Assembly: GCA_029204225.1 (NCBI GenBank)
Contig: CM055094.1
Span: 9,967,234 to 10,031,233 of the forward strand
Source of the DNA: Diphasiastrum complanatum
Lineage: Eukaryota > Streptophyta > Lycopodiopsida > Lycopodiales > Lycopodiaceae
Direction of reading: 5' to 3'
Length of the DNA stretch: 64,000 nucleotides
Shown here: in pieces, positions 11,180 to 21,335 of the stretch
How positions within the stretch are numbered: position 1 is the stretch's first letter
How the letters are laid out: each line of letters begins with the position of its first letter
Notes under the pieces: generated by a model
Seen by the model: only the letters and a program-made list of their open reading frames with translations
Told to the model about the DNA's origin: nothing
Database searches by the model: none
Program-made: the position numbers and the translations under genes

Positions 11180-11180
<1 letters not shown>
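10992..11180 (-). repeat. 100-bp tandem monomers at the LINE 2 5' end
   Basis: The block that starts ATGGTGGAGGGCGGAC at 10992 repeats at 11092, a period of 100 bp. The second unit is cut by the (GA)n tract. Inside each unit GCCATCGCTGGAG also repeats. Tandem monomers at a LINE 5' end resemble promoter monomers known from some L1 families. A promoter role here is inference. Confidence 0.75.

Positions 11181-11242
<62 letters not shown>
11181..11242 (-). repeat. (GA)n microsatellite, (TC)n tail of LINE 3
   Basis: About 62 bp of perfect AG repeat. On the LINE strand it follows AATAAAGC directly, so it is the 3' tail of LINE 3 and at the same time touches the 5' end of LINE 2. Confidence 0.95.
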
Positions 11243-11245
<3 letters not shown>

Positions 11246-11282
11246 TATTAACGTCTTTTAATGCCAAAAGGCATATAAGACA
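11243..11282 (-). other. LINE 3' stem-loop (best example of six)
   Basis: On the sense (-) strand the tail reads GTCTT-AT-ATGCC-TTTT-GGCAT-TAA-AAGAC then GTTAATAAAGC and (TC)n. The inner arms ATGCC/GGCAT and outer arms GTCTT/AAGAC can pair. Copies at 16231-16260, 16965-16994, 17594-17615 and 58090-58112 keep the fold with different inner arms. A 3' hairpin recognised by its own RT is known for several LINE families, and that is the likely role here. Confidence 0.75.
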
Positions 11283-12030
11283 AAGTAAGTACTTCTCAAG
11301 TGTGATAGATACTGAACGGAGCATATAAATGTCTCCATAATCAAACAACAACAACAACTAGATATTAACCTAACAAGACTAAACAACTAAAGTATCTCAT
11401 CTACTCTCAAGACATGAAAGTCTGAGATATGATTCATCGGGAATCATATGACTAAGGCTGTACAGTAACCATCTAAGCTATAGCATAGACAGTATCATGT
11501 CATCACAGGATCACTACTGAAAAAAAGCAAGAATAGAGGATGATGATGACGCCCGAGCTGACGAGGAGGGCCGGCGTGTGTGAGCTCTAGATAGGCGAAG
11601 TCTCTTTGTAGCCATAGTGTATGGAAACAGTACGCTTTCGGCGATCACGGTGAACATCCCGAGATAAGATATCTGACTCATCCTCGGACCGACATCAATA
11701 TCTACTCTGGAACGTCTCTTGGAAAAAAGTAGGTAATCTGGGTTTGCTGGGAGTCATGGTATCCATCACGATCTCTCTGACAAATATCTCTACGGAGGAG
11801 GAACATCTCACGCAGCATCAATGCAACACATCGAGGATCAACATATGAAATGAGTGAGCGCAATGTAACCGGAGTATCACGGAAAAGACAGTGATAATGT
11901 CCACGGATCTCATAATAGATGGGGCATCTAAAAAGAAAATGCTCCTCTGACTCCACCTCCCCTAATGTACACAACTGACAAAGTCTGCTCATGTGAGGGA
12001 TTCCCTGGAAACGGCCGGTCTCCACATATA

Positions 12031-12540
12031 TTCGCCAAGGGTGCAGGGAAAGGCCCGAGGCATGCGAAAACATCCAAGTGTCGAACGCGTTCCCAGGGGC
12101 GCCGAACGCGTTCGGGACTGGCGCCGGGATGCCGTGCTCCCAAGGAGCGCTTGGACGCGCGCGCGGCGCCGGATGAGTTCGGGTTTGGCGCCGGGACACC
12201 TTGCTCGGGAAACATCATGTCCCCGAACGGAGTGAGGCGCCGGGATGGACCCGGGGGAGGGCCCAATTCGCGTGGCGCCGGACGTTAAGGGACTGGCACC
12301 GGAACGGATTCTGGAAGTCCCGAGCGGCCAAGTCATATATGGGGGAAGGCAGCTCGCGAACGCCGCCCGAAGAAGGCATTCGGGAAAACATCGGAAGCCG
12401 GCGCGCGTGGCGATGATCGACAACTTCGCCCAAATCATTGCCTCGAAAAAGAGGAAGGTCATGGGCGGGAAAGCTGGAAAAGAAAAGTGGTAGAGGGTGC
12501 GGCACCCGGACTTCCCGGGAGGTCACCCATCCCAGTACTA
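12031..12540 (-). other. 5S rDNA fragment (gene 3' part plus spacer) inserted in LINE 3
   Basis: A GC-rich block of 507 bp (12031-12537) lies between 69-bp direct repeats of LINE sequence (11962-12030 and 12538-12606). At its right end, on the - strand, it reads as the last 45 or so nt of plant 5S rRNA. T-rich DNA (CTTTTCTTTT) follows like a Pol III terminator, and then a spacer with repeated GGCGCCGGGA motifs. The spacer's open frames have no supported product. Confidence 0.8.
12495..12540 (-). rRNA. 5S rRNA gene, 3' fragment only
   Basis: The - strand contains GGATGGGTGACCTCCCGGGA and ends GCCGCACCC, matching the 3' third of plant 5S rRNA (internal box C region and 3' stem). The 5' two thirds, with box A, are absent, so it cannot be transcribed as a normal 5S gene. 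Confidence 0.85.
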
Positions 12541-13084
12541 ATGTACACAACTGACAAAGTCTGCTCATGTGAGGGATTCCCTGGAAACGGCCGGTCTCCA
12601 CATATAGCTGGTGTGAGGAAACTCGAATCTGTCCCAGTGTAAATCAGAGGCAATGTGAAAGTCCACTATCCAGGTAACAAGGCAAAACTGGGACTCCAGC
12701 ACTGTCTAGCTCTAGGAAACTGGAGCGATAAAAGTCTGGTTTGACCCCCAAAAGCCCCTGCCATGTCACTCGAGAATAGGCCCGATAGATAACCCTCCTG
12801 ATATACTGATGGGATCCCTTTGCTAAATCAGAGATAAGAGACGAGAAGCCTGGGAGTACCATGAAAGCTGATGACCCTGATAATGAAGCTGCTGAGAAGA
12901 GAGAAAAGCTATATAGGGATAACGTGAAGCTGGAAGACTCAACACTCTTTGGATGTATATGATCAACCTGAGCCTCAACTCGGAGTGGAATAACAGCAAA
13001 CTCAGCAAGTATAATCTGGTGAGGAACATATGGCTTGGCCCTGATCATACATGCAAGCATACTGATCTCCTGCAGCCAATACCA

Positions 13085-13549
13085 CCACCTCTCGAGCTCA
13101 TCAATGTACAAACCAAAGAGTGTGGGGGAGAGGGAGCAACCCTGCTTCACCCCAATAGTACTCCTAACTCTCTCAAAAAGACCCTCCTTCGATCTGAAGC
13201 ATCCCCAAACCTGCACATATAATGCCATGACTACCAATATGGTATCAATGGAGAAATCAAGATCCCTCAACCTCTGGATGAGCATATGATGCGGGACCGA
13301 GTCAAATGCTTTCCGAAAATCCACAAAACAACAATAGACTCTCTCATGTCTGGACCTGGCCTCCTCAATGATAGCTCGAAGTGTGAACACATGATTAGTG
13401 GTGGAGTGCTGTGTCCTGAAGCCGGCCTGCCCCAAAGCATGTAGTAGATGTGTCTCTGCCTCACAACTGATCGATGTCTGAAGGATAGTGCCATAAAGTT
13501 TAGCCACAATGTTGCCAATCATAATGGTACGATAGTTGTCGGGTTTCAT
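13085..13549 (-). pseudogene. LINE 3 reverse transcriptase, truncated before YADD
   Basis: The frame starts with PDNYRTIMIGNIVAKLYGTI, then motif A VYCCFVDFRKAFDSVP and motif B GVKQGCSLSPTLFGLYIDEL. It then fuses in frame to C-terminal sequence, skipping the YADD motif and the thumb. The deletion keeps a long open frame (301 residues in total), which shows that open length alone does not mean function here. Confidence 0.8.
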
Positions 13550-13599
13550 GGGATCACCACTCTTATGAATGGGGTGGATGATATTAGTACACCAAGTGC

Positions 13600-14760
13600 G
13601 CGGGGGATAAACTCACGCCAGAAAGCACCAGATGAGGAGCTATATAGAAGATCTACTAGGTGTTTCCCTTCAGAAGTGTCATACATAGTTTTTTTATAGC
13701 GGCAAGTATATCTATATAGGCGTTTGAGCTGGCAAAGATGGGGAGATGGTAACGGAGAGTTAATTTGCGAATGGAGTTGCTTGCAAACATCATCATACCA
13801 AGGTTGATGAGGGTGACGGGATTTCAGGCACTTGGATCTTTTACGATGTTTCGATAGGAAGGCCATAGAGGCAGCAATATGAAGAGCTGTGGTGAGGAAC
13901 GATGCTTGGGAGTGGAGTGGACTATGGTAAGGAAAATCTCGGAGTAGGAAAGAGAGAGCATCTTGGTAAAGGTGTGTGTAGGCGTTATTAAATGTATACT
14001 TAGGGGCACGATCCATAGGAGAGGGATTAGATGGGGAGTGATCAGGTACTAAGCCCAGATTATTGGAAAGAAAGGAATGGTCAGATAATGTAGTGGGAGA
14101 AACAACAAAGTCAGATAGAAAAGGTATAAGAGATGGAGAACCCATGAAATAATCCACAACACTATGCCCACCACTATGGGGTGGCAAGTATAATTAGCAA
14201 ATCTCGGCCAGCAGGATAAGCCTTTGATTATGACAAGCTCATGGGCCTCACCTAGTAAAAGAAAGTGCTCACCATATGTAGAGACCGGGCCATCATCATC
14301 AGCAGATGTCCTATCAATCCCCATATCCATACTATCCATGGCATGTGTCCTCAAAGGAGTGATCATATGAAACTCCGTCTGTCTAGAAGAGGTCCTGGCA
14401 TTGAAGTCGCCCGCCAGAAGAATATAACCACGCTCTGCATAAAGAAGAATATCTGATGAGATATCAGCATAAGGGGGGCCCGTACTATCAGCGAAAGTCG
14501 ACGACTCTGGTGGAAAATAGCAAACTGCCAGATACAAATCCCTTTCAAGCCCAAAACTCCGGCCATGAAATGGAAGCCACATATAGCATGCATGCTCATC
14601 CTGTCGAACCAAATCAATGATAGGCTGTAATGAGTCCCTGTATAAGCATGCAACTCCACCGGAACCTCTGCCTCCTACAGATCTAGTTTCTGATCGAAAA
14701 GCCGAAAACCATCTGAATCCATGAAACTCTGGTAGCCCTCGAAACTGACCCTCATGAGTC
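13600..14760 (-). pseudogene. LINE 3 AP-endonuclease and linker
   Basis: Motifs on the - strand: ETHEGQFRG near 14750, then RDLYLAVCYFPPESSTFAD, GDFNARTSSRQTEFHM, SGGHSVVDYFMGSPSLI and SDHSFLSNN. The catalytic GDFN and SDH motifs are intact, but the frame changes near 14190. The linker contains a Ser/Pro-rich segment and the conserved LYSSSSGAFWREFIPRA. Confidence 0.75.
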
Positions 14761-14936
14761 TCAATGAAAAGAAGGATGTCCCCCTGTGTTATGAAGCCTA
14801 CTAAATCTCCTGCAGCTGCTGAAGAATGGATGCCGTTACAATTGCATAGACCAATACGTAGACGATGTGGGTGATGTGGGTGATGTGGATGGGGATGGGG
14901 TCTCGGGCTGATCCTACGCCCGAGAGCCCAAACATC

Positions 14937-16132
14937 CTAGGCACTAGAGGTAAATGGACCACGATCCAAGTATCGAACTTCACCATCCCGATAAATAGCA
15001 AAATGTCCCGATGCTTTAGCCTCCTGAAAGATTTTTTTACGTTCTTGAACCTGGATAAAAGTAAGATCCTCATCCAAGAAAATCTGTGTGCCTCTTAATT
15101 TAGACTTGAGTCTCAATACTTTGGTTCTTTCTTCTTTTGTTTTGAAACAAATAATGAGAGTTGAATTGTCTTTTTTGGTATGCCAAGCATTATCCAATCC
15201 ATTTGTATTGAAACTCAAAGTAGTATTTAAGAAGGATGTTGCTTCTTTCTCAGCATCATGAGTGTCGAGAACAGCTCGAACTTGAACATTGAGAGCTTTA
15301 GAATCACGTAATTTTTCTTCAGAGATGGTAGCTGAGATAACAGTAGACATATGAGCGGTATTACCTTCTTCTTTATGGAATAAGGAAGTCCAAGTTTTTG
15401 TAGCCTCCTTATGTTCACTCAAGTGACGTTCTAGCTCATCGATTTTGCTTGTCATTGGGGATGGCGTTCCTTCCAATGTCTGGATTTTCTGTTTGAGAGC
15501 CACATTGTCCTGGAGCAACGTGTACATAGTCAGCTTAAGCTGTTGTATTTCAGATCGTAGCGCATCCACCTCCGCTTTTAGGTAGCCTTCAAATGCTTTC
15601 CTTGGTGTATAGATGTCGTCTCCGTACGGAGCATTTTTGGTAGAGCATGATAGGTAGGCAACAGATGACGAAGGAACCGAAGGGATGACTGTCCCCCCAA
15701 CGATGGAGTCAACTGCAGCAGCAAAGGAGGCATCCCCAGCAGCACTGGAGCTATTTTCATCATCGGTGGAGGCAGAGGTGGAAGCAAAGACATCGCTGGA
15801 GGTAGGAGCATTGCCAAGAACAGTGTTGAAACCAACAGTGGGGACATTCGTGTTGGCAGCAGCTGTACTGTCCACGATGTGGGGGCTGGAGACAGATGTG
15901 CTAGCGATGGAAATGCCTGAAACAACGCTGGAGGTAGATTCCTGAGCGATGGAAGCAGGGTCTGAAGCAGCGCTGGAGGCAGATTCGCTGGAGGCAGGGT
16001 TTGAGCAGCGATGGAGGAGTTGGAAGTGCCCAACTCAGGTGTGTGGGCGATGGAGACAGGTGAAGTGCCAGAATCATTGGAGCGAGGTGGGGAGCATGGA
16101 GAGATAGCTCCCCCCCTGTTACGTGGAGACAT
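14937..16132 (-). pseudogene. LINE 3 ORF1 protein
   Basis: A frame of 312 residues (15875 to 14937) has a Ser/Ala-rich start, a heptad coiled coil (LRSEIQQLKLTMYTLLQDN), a second helix (SKIDELERHLSEHKEA), an RRM-like part (ALNVQVRAVLDTHD ... STLIICFKTKEER) and a C-terminal domain (IFLDEDLTFIQVQERKKIF). The probable initiator MSPRNRGGAISPCS at 16132 is in another frame, so one frameshift separates start and body. It is the best preserved ORF1 body in the window. Confidence 0.7.
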
Positions 16133-16195
16133 ATCGAGGGAGAGATGAACTAGGTGGCCATCACCACGAGATGGAGGAACCGCGCGCGTGAGAGA

Positions 16196-16917
16196 GAGAG
16201 AATTAGAATTAGAATTAGAATTATATTAATGTCTATCAAGTGCCCGAGGGCACATAAGACAAGTAAAAAGTACATAAAAAAAACGAAAAGGAGCATTGTA
16301 CACGTAGGACTTATTCCTATAAGCTTAACCAGAATAAGAAAACAGAGAGAAAAACAAAGCTCAACCTCCAGCTTTGTCGAGGGTACAATATCAATAGCTT
16401 AACCACCAGCTACACAAAGGGAAAGAGAAAACTGATATAAGTTAACTAACTAGCTAAGTGATATAAAAAACTGCGTGATATGGTGAGAAGCAAGCGTTGG
16501 CCTCTGGCGAAGAGCCCTGGGCTTGGAGGAGTGAAAAGTACGTAATGTGGGACTGGTTATGATCCACATCAAAAGCATCCAATAAAAGAGAAGATCTCAG
16601 AGTAGACATCTCTCGCAATAACAAATCAACACATCTCGCATCTGAGTAGTCAAGGAAAGAACCAAGTGTAAGTGGAGTATCTCTGTATAAGCAATGGTAT
16701 CTGCCTCTGATCTCATAGTAGGCCGGACATCGGAAAATGAAGTGGAACTCATCCTCAATCTCCTGTAAAGAGCAGCATTGACAAATCCATAGTGGTCAAG
16801 GTGTGTCTGTGTACCTGCCTGTCTCAAGAGCAAGCTGGTGAGAAGAGACCCTAAGCTGACTGAGACGATAGCGTAGGCCGAAAGATAACGTTTGAGACAA
16901 ATAACCCGGCCGAATGG
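16196..16917 (-). mobile_element. LINE copy 4, 5'-truncated
   Basis: The copy starts from a 3' tail with the stem-loop GTGCCC-TC-GGGCAC (16240-16253). The tail beyond it is GA repeats and AATTAG repeats. The only coding remnant is the ORF2 finger region (16597-16833). The 5' end breaks off near 16917 in ORF2 text, a typical truncated LINE insertion. Confidence 0.75.
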
Positions 16918-17106
16918 GAGAGAGAGAGAGAAAGAAAGAAAGAAAGAAAGAAAGCTTCATTAACGTCTTTTGGGCACTTGTGGGTGCATAAGACCAAAAA
17001 GAAAATATGTACAAGCAACAGTGGGAGCACCATCCATAGGAGGACGGAGGAAGGCGAAGCGAAGCCGTAGGATGATTTGCAGGAGATAGATGAGAGAGGA
17101 AGCAAA
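16918..17106 (-). mobile_element. LINE copy 5, 3' UTR only
   Basis: A (GA)n(GAAA)n tail (about 16918-16953) is followed by the conserved tail with inner arms GCAC/GTGC (16974-16987) and outer arms GTCTT/AAGAC. About 110 bp of 3' UTR-like sequence follows, then unrelated DNA. No coding sequence remains. Confidence 0.65.
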
Positions 17107-17500
17107 ACCCTAATCAAGCAGTTTTACGAAAATGAGCGTAACTTTGTCATACGAAGTCCGATTGACCCGAAAATTGATTAAGATTGAAGGTAAGACACTA
17201 CGCAGTCGTCAGACTGTACTTGCAGTACGGTACGTATCCGTACGGACTGTACGGATTTCACAGACTGCGAAAATTTTGAAATCAAGAAAAATCAAATTTT
17301 CAAAACTCAAACTGTTGAGGATCTATTGCAAAAGGATAGCAACAATGAAATCCTGAGAAACAAGCTTAGAGTAGCTAGAAATGATGGAAGAAAGTGTCAT
17401 GCACCAAAAAGGTAGATCTACCACAAAGAAAGCTAGAAAGAAGTGAGAGTTTCATGGAGATGGAAGCAGTGAGGAGATGATGGTTGCGTGGAGATGGAAG

Positions 17501-17504
<4 letters not shown>
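17107..17504. other. Non-LINE segment with a GTACGG palindrome cluster
   Basis: No gene. Around 17210-17265 the motifs CAGTACGGTACG, TATCCGTACGGAC and TGTACGGAT form overlapping palindromes, like the terminal arrays of hAT-like elements elsewhere in the window. The remaining sequence is AT-rich and unassigned. Confidence 0.4.

Positions 17505-17583
<79 letters not shown>
17505..17583 (-). repeat. (GA)n microsatellite, (TC)n tail of LINE 6
   Basis: About 79 bp of GA repeat, directly after AATAAAGC on the LINE strand. Confidence 0.95.
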
Positions 17584-17586
<3 letters not shown>

Positions 17587-18154
17587 TATTAATGTCTTTT
17601 CCATGCATATAAGACCAATAAGAGTACATGTCAAGTATGTGGTAACCTTGGGAGCATATATAAACGTCTCCAAGAAAGAAAACTATGCATAAAAGATGAA
17701 CAATATAATTGTCAACTACAAACTGTCCATAAGTGTGAGCAAAAATAGCTACTCAGAGTAGAAACATATCATCTAGTACTATTGCTGAAAAAGGATGTGA
17801 TAAGAGCTGTAGTAGGAGGTAGTATGAATCGTCGCCATCGCTGTCGTCGTCTAGGAGCATGAGAACGGTGTGCTCTCATAACAGGGTGGGTAGTACGGGA
17901 TGCCACATGACTGTGAGTGACACACTGTCTCTGATATCTGTGAGGTGGTGTATCATCGTCATCATCATCTGACTCGGGGTCTCGTCGTGGTCGTCTCCTG
18001 GAGAAGAATGATGTAATTTGAGCCTGAGAGCTAAAACGGGGCTGGTGAACTGTTTGTACATATCCTGTCGCAGCAAGACCATCTCACGTATCATGAGCGC
18101 AACACAACGAGGATCCTCATATGCTATAAGTGATCTGAGTGTGCTAGGCGTTTC

Positions 18155-18781
18155 CTAGAACAGGCCTCTGATCGCATAGTATATGGGGCATCTGAAGATG
18201 AAGTGCTCCTTGGACTCTACCTCATGTAAAGAACATAGCTGGCACAATCTCTCCTCTCGTGGTGGACCTTGGCATTTGCCAGTCTCGATAGCCAACTGGT
18301 GCGAGGAGACTCTGAACTGTCCCAAGGTGAAGCGGAGACTGTGTGATAGTCCTGAAGACAAATATCGAGGTAAAACTGGGAGTCCAGTAGCATCTTGCTC
18401 CAGAAAGTGAATCCGGTAATAATCAGGCTTAACCCCCAATTGGCGTCGCCAAGTACGGTCAAGATATGCTCTGTATAAAAAGCGTCTAATGTACTGGTGT
18501 GTATCCAATGGGAGATCCATGATAGTGATATCGAATGTCTCCATGAGGAAGTGTGATGCCTGAGAGAACCATGACAACCGATATCCCTCAATCTGAAGAT
18601 GGTGTGAGGACATGAGTGCAAGCCGTGTGTATCTCTGCTCTGTATCAGGAAGTGCCCGAGCTCTCTGGATGTACGTGATAAGTTGGAAGGCTGCCTCTAT
18701 CTGGATAGTGGGGGTGGCAAACTCTGCAAGAATGATCTCATGTGGGACAAAGGGTGTGGCCCAAATCATGCGAGCTAGCAT
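18155..18781 (-). pseudogene. LINE 6 ORF2 C-terminal domain
   Basis: A single open frame of 208 residues covers MLARMIWATPFVPHEIILAE, QYIRRFLYRAYLDRTWRRQ, LGVKPDYYRIHFLEQD and the finger LCQLCSLHEVESKEHFIFRC. This is the best preserved C-terminal segment in the window. The frame ends shortly after the finger. Confidence 0.75.
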
Positions 18782-18787
18782 GGTGGT

Positions 18788-19997
18788 CTATAAGCGTGAA
18801 ATGCTGGCCCAATGTGAGGAGAGGCCTGTACAGCATATCTCTGCTACATACATGGCTGAAGGGGTGACGATGGTGTCAAAAAGTTTGCACTTACTCGGGG
18901 CATCCCGAATAAACTTACGGAAGCAAAATCTCTCCAACTGGACCAAGGAAGAAGGACCCTTCCCGAGTCTAGAAGTAACTGCCTGTCTTATATTGAAAGT
19001 AGGACTAGTGAAGAGCACACCAAGGTAAGTATATGAAGAAACCACCTCTAGAGGCCGTCCATCAAAGGTAAGCTCCTGACGCTGCATGAAAGCCCGAGAG
19101 GTATTGAAGACGATGATTTGGTCTTCGAGAGGTTCACCCCTAAACCCCATTGAGTACAAAAGGTATGTAAGCAATCCAGCTGTCTCTGTAATCCCTCTCT
19201 GGTATGAGAGGCAAGCACCACTTCATATGCATATAGAAGGATAGCGATCATAATGTCACCAAGCCTGCAACTGTCCCCGACACACTGAGAAATGACCCTC
19301 TCCAGCTCATGGATGTACAGTCCAAAAAGAACTGGTGAAAGAGACCATCCCTGTTTAACCCTAATAGTACTCCGGATCTGCTCAGAAATGCCACTGCTAT
19401 GACGAAAGAAACCCTGTCATAGAGAGCCATGACAGCTAGAATAATATCTGTCGAGAAACCCAAGTCGCGAAGTCGCTGGATAAGTAGAGAGGGTGGGACA
19501 GAGTCAAAGGCTTTCCTGAAGTCCACAAAACAACAGTAAACCTTTTCCTTCCTGTGCCTAGCTTCCTCAATGAGAGCTCGAAGTGTGAAGATATGATCAG
19601 TAGTGGAGTAATGAGCGCGGAACCGTGCCTGACGCAATGCATGCAATCTCCTGGACTCTGCCTCTGAGCTAACTGCAGACTGAAGGATGGTGCCATATAA
19701 CTTCGCGAGAACATGCCCAATGCGATAATTACCAGGTAACATGGGGTCACCATTTTTATGTATGATGTTGGTGCACCAGGAAGATGGGAAGCCTTCAACA
19801 ACAACATGGTTGAGGAGAGTGGATAGTGTGGGGGCAAGAGTGTCTGAGGCGTGAATCAGTAGTTCGGATTCAAGATCTTCAATGTCTCTAGTTCGATGGG
19901 TTTTCAATTTTTTGACTGCTGCCTGGACCAAATCAGGGGTGAAGAGGGTGAAATCTGAAGGTCGAGGGGAGATGGAAATGGTCGTATCAGTGGGCAT
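18788..19997 (-). pseudogene. LINE 6 reverse transcriptase, YADD mutated
   Basis: The frame from 19997 includes RDIEDLESELLIHASDTLAP, motif A VYCCFVDFRKAFDSVP and LLIQRLRDLGFSTDIILAV. Motif B is frameshifted. Motif C reads LLYAYEVVLASHTREGLQRQ, so both catalytic Asp of YADD are changed. The thumb segment VSSYTYLGVLFTSPTFNIRQ is intact. This copy cannot have an active polymerase. Confidence 0.8.
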
Positions 19998-20249
19998 AGT
20001 GTAAGTTGGGTAGCATAGTCAGTCCAGGTATGTAGGTCGTCTAGGAGAGGGGGTGGAGAACGGGGGATAAATTCAATCCAAAAGAGGAGCTGTAAAGGAG
20101 GTTCACAAGGCGGCTTTCTTCGGAATCATCATAGGCACGTTTTTACGGCGAAGTGTGTGGTTGTACACTTTTCGTGAGGAGCGAAGGAGATGGGGGGCAT
20201 GTACACGAGCATGTGTGACAGTGTGGAGGGAGTGGTGTTCCACATCGTA

Positions 20250-21310
20250 TCATGGTGGATGGAAAGGTCGAGGTGATCGCAGATGAGTTGGTCTGTTTTT
20301 GTGAGGTTTAGATGAAAAGGCTAAAGTTGCAGCGGTATGAAGAGAAGTGGTGAGGAAGGCAGCCTGAGACTCCAGTGGTTTGTTGTGCAGCGAAGAGTGA
20401 AGGAAGGAGGCAAGGGATTCCTGGTAGAGCGGTATGTAGAGGGGGTGGAAAGTGTATTTGGGTGCACGGGGTAGTGTGGATTGTGGTGGAGGTGGTAGTG
20501 ATGGAAGGTGGCCAATAGCGGAAAGGAATGAATGATCAGAGAGAGTGGTGGGAGAGATATAGAAATTGTGAGTGAGGGGAATGGATGAAGGTGACCCCAT
20601 GAGGAAATCAACAACACTATGACCGCCACTATGAGGATGACAAATATAGCTGCCAGAATTAGGCCAGTGAGGTATGCCATTATAAATGGCTAACTCATGT
20701 GCCTCAACAAACTGTAACAGATACTCATTATATGCTGTAATAAGTCCCGGTCCATCCTCAGAAATCCTGGTGATCCCCAAGCTATAACTGTCAAGGGCGT
20801 GAACGCGGAGCTGGTCTGTAGAATCATGGAACTCTGTCTGTTGTGAAGCAGTCCGAGCATTAAAATCCCCAGTGAGGAAAATAGTCCCCACTCAGCAAAT
20901 CTGATTATATCCACTGAAAGGTCCAAACAAGGTGAGCCAACACCCTCAAGAAAAGAAGACTACTCCGGAGGGAAATAGCAGGCAACAATGAAAATGTCCC
21001 TATCCAAACCAATCTCTCGTCCAGTAATGCGAGCCCAGATATATCGTGCATGCTCATCGTGTCTGACGAACTCAATAATCTGATGAAGGGACTCCCTATA
21101 GAGACAAGCCACCCCTCCAGAACCACGGCCGCTAGCAGATCTAGTCTCAGGTCTGTATACTGAATCCCATATGTACCCCGGGAAAGTGGATAGACCCCGC
21201 TCCTGGCTCTCGTGTGTCTCCATGAAAAATAGTAGGTCTCATCCAATAGTAAAGTCAATCAGATCACCTACTGTAGAGGATGAGTGAATGCCATCACAGT
21301 TCCATACCGC
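20250..21310 (-). pseudogene. LINE 6 AP-endonuclease
   Basis: ETHESQERGLSTFPGY, VACLYRESLHQIIEFVRHDE, RDIFIVACYFPPE, GDFNARTASQQTEFHDSTD, SGGHSVVDFLMGSPSSIP and SDHSFLS occur in the expected order. The GDFN and SDH motifs are intact. A frameshift near 20,900-20,960 separates the two halves. The N-terminus (NCDGIHSSSTVGDLIDF) lies at about 21,300. Confidence 0.8.
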
Positions 21311-21335
21311 TCCCAATCGCCGGGGCCCCAAGTCC

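Larger units (their letters stand above)
5146..11180 (-). mobile_element. LINE copy 2, nearly full length, with a copia relic in its 3' UTR
   Basis: The copy has a 3' tail at 5146-5195 (degenerate stem-loop), a 3' UTR, the ORF2 finger (6294-6581), RT with an intact YADD (7039-8340), endonuclease (8341-9713), ORF1 (9721-10278 with an N-terminal extension to about 10851), and GC-rich tandem repeats at the 5' end (10992-11180). About 5240-6000 of the 3' side is non-LINE sequence, including a copia gag start. ORF2 has several frameshifts, and the conserved GDFNART reads GYFNART, losing the catalytic Asp. Confidence 0.85.
11702..13085 (-). pseudogene. LINE 3 ORF2 C-terminal region, split by a 5S rDNA insertion
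   Basis: The finger is visible as RLCQLCTLGEVESEEHFLF and RCPIYYEIRGHYHCLFRD (down to 11702). After the insertion the frame resumes with QYIRRVIYRAYSRVTWQG and LLGVKPDFYRSSFLELD. The insertion falls in the segment just before the finger and duplicates 69 bp of LINE sequence, including part of the finger coding text. Confidence 0.75.
11243..16195 (-). mobile_element. LINE copy 3, long but internally deleted
   Basis: It contains a 3' stem-loop (11243-11282), 3' UTR, ORF2 finger region with a 5S rDNA insertion (11702-12820), RT motif A/B (13085-13549), endonuclease (13600-14760) and ORF1 (14937-16132). The YADD part of RT is missing: the frame jumps from YIDELE to WLQEISMLACMIRAKP. It is the most diverged of the longer copies, judged by its ORF1 text. 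Confidence 0.85.

Noticed and set aside
11019-11357. Open frames over (GA)n/(CT)n tracts, giving Arg-Glu or Ser-Leu repeats
   Set aside because: They are translations of dinucleotide repeats, present in several frames at once at 11.2, 17.5, 28.8 and 37.3 kb.
12000-12490. Several overlapping open frames on both strands in GC-rich DNA
   Set aside because: The block is 5S rDNA spacer; high GC content lowers stop codon frequency. No domain is visible.
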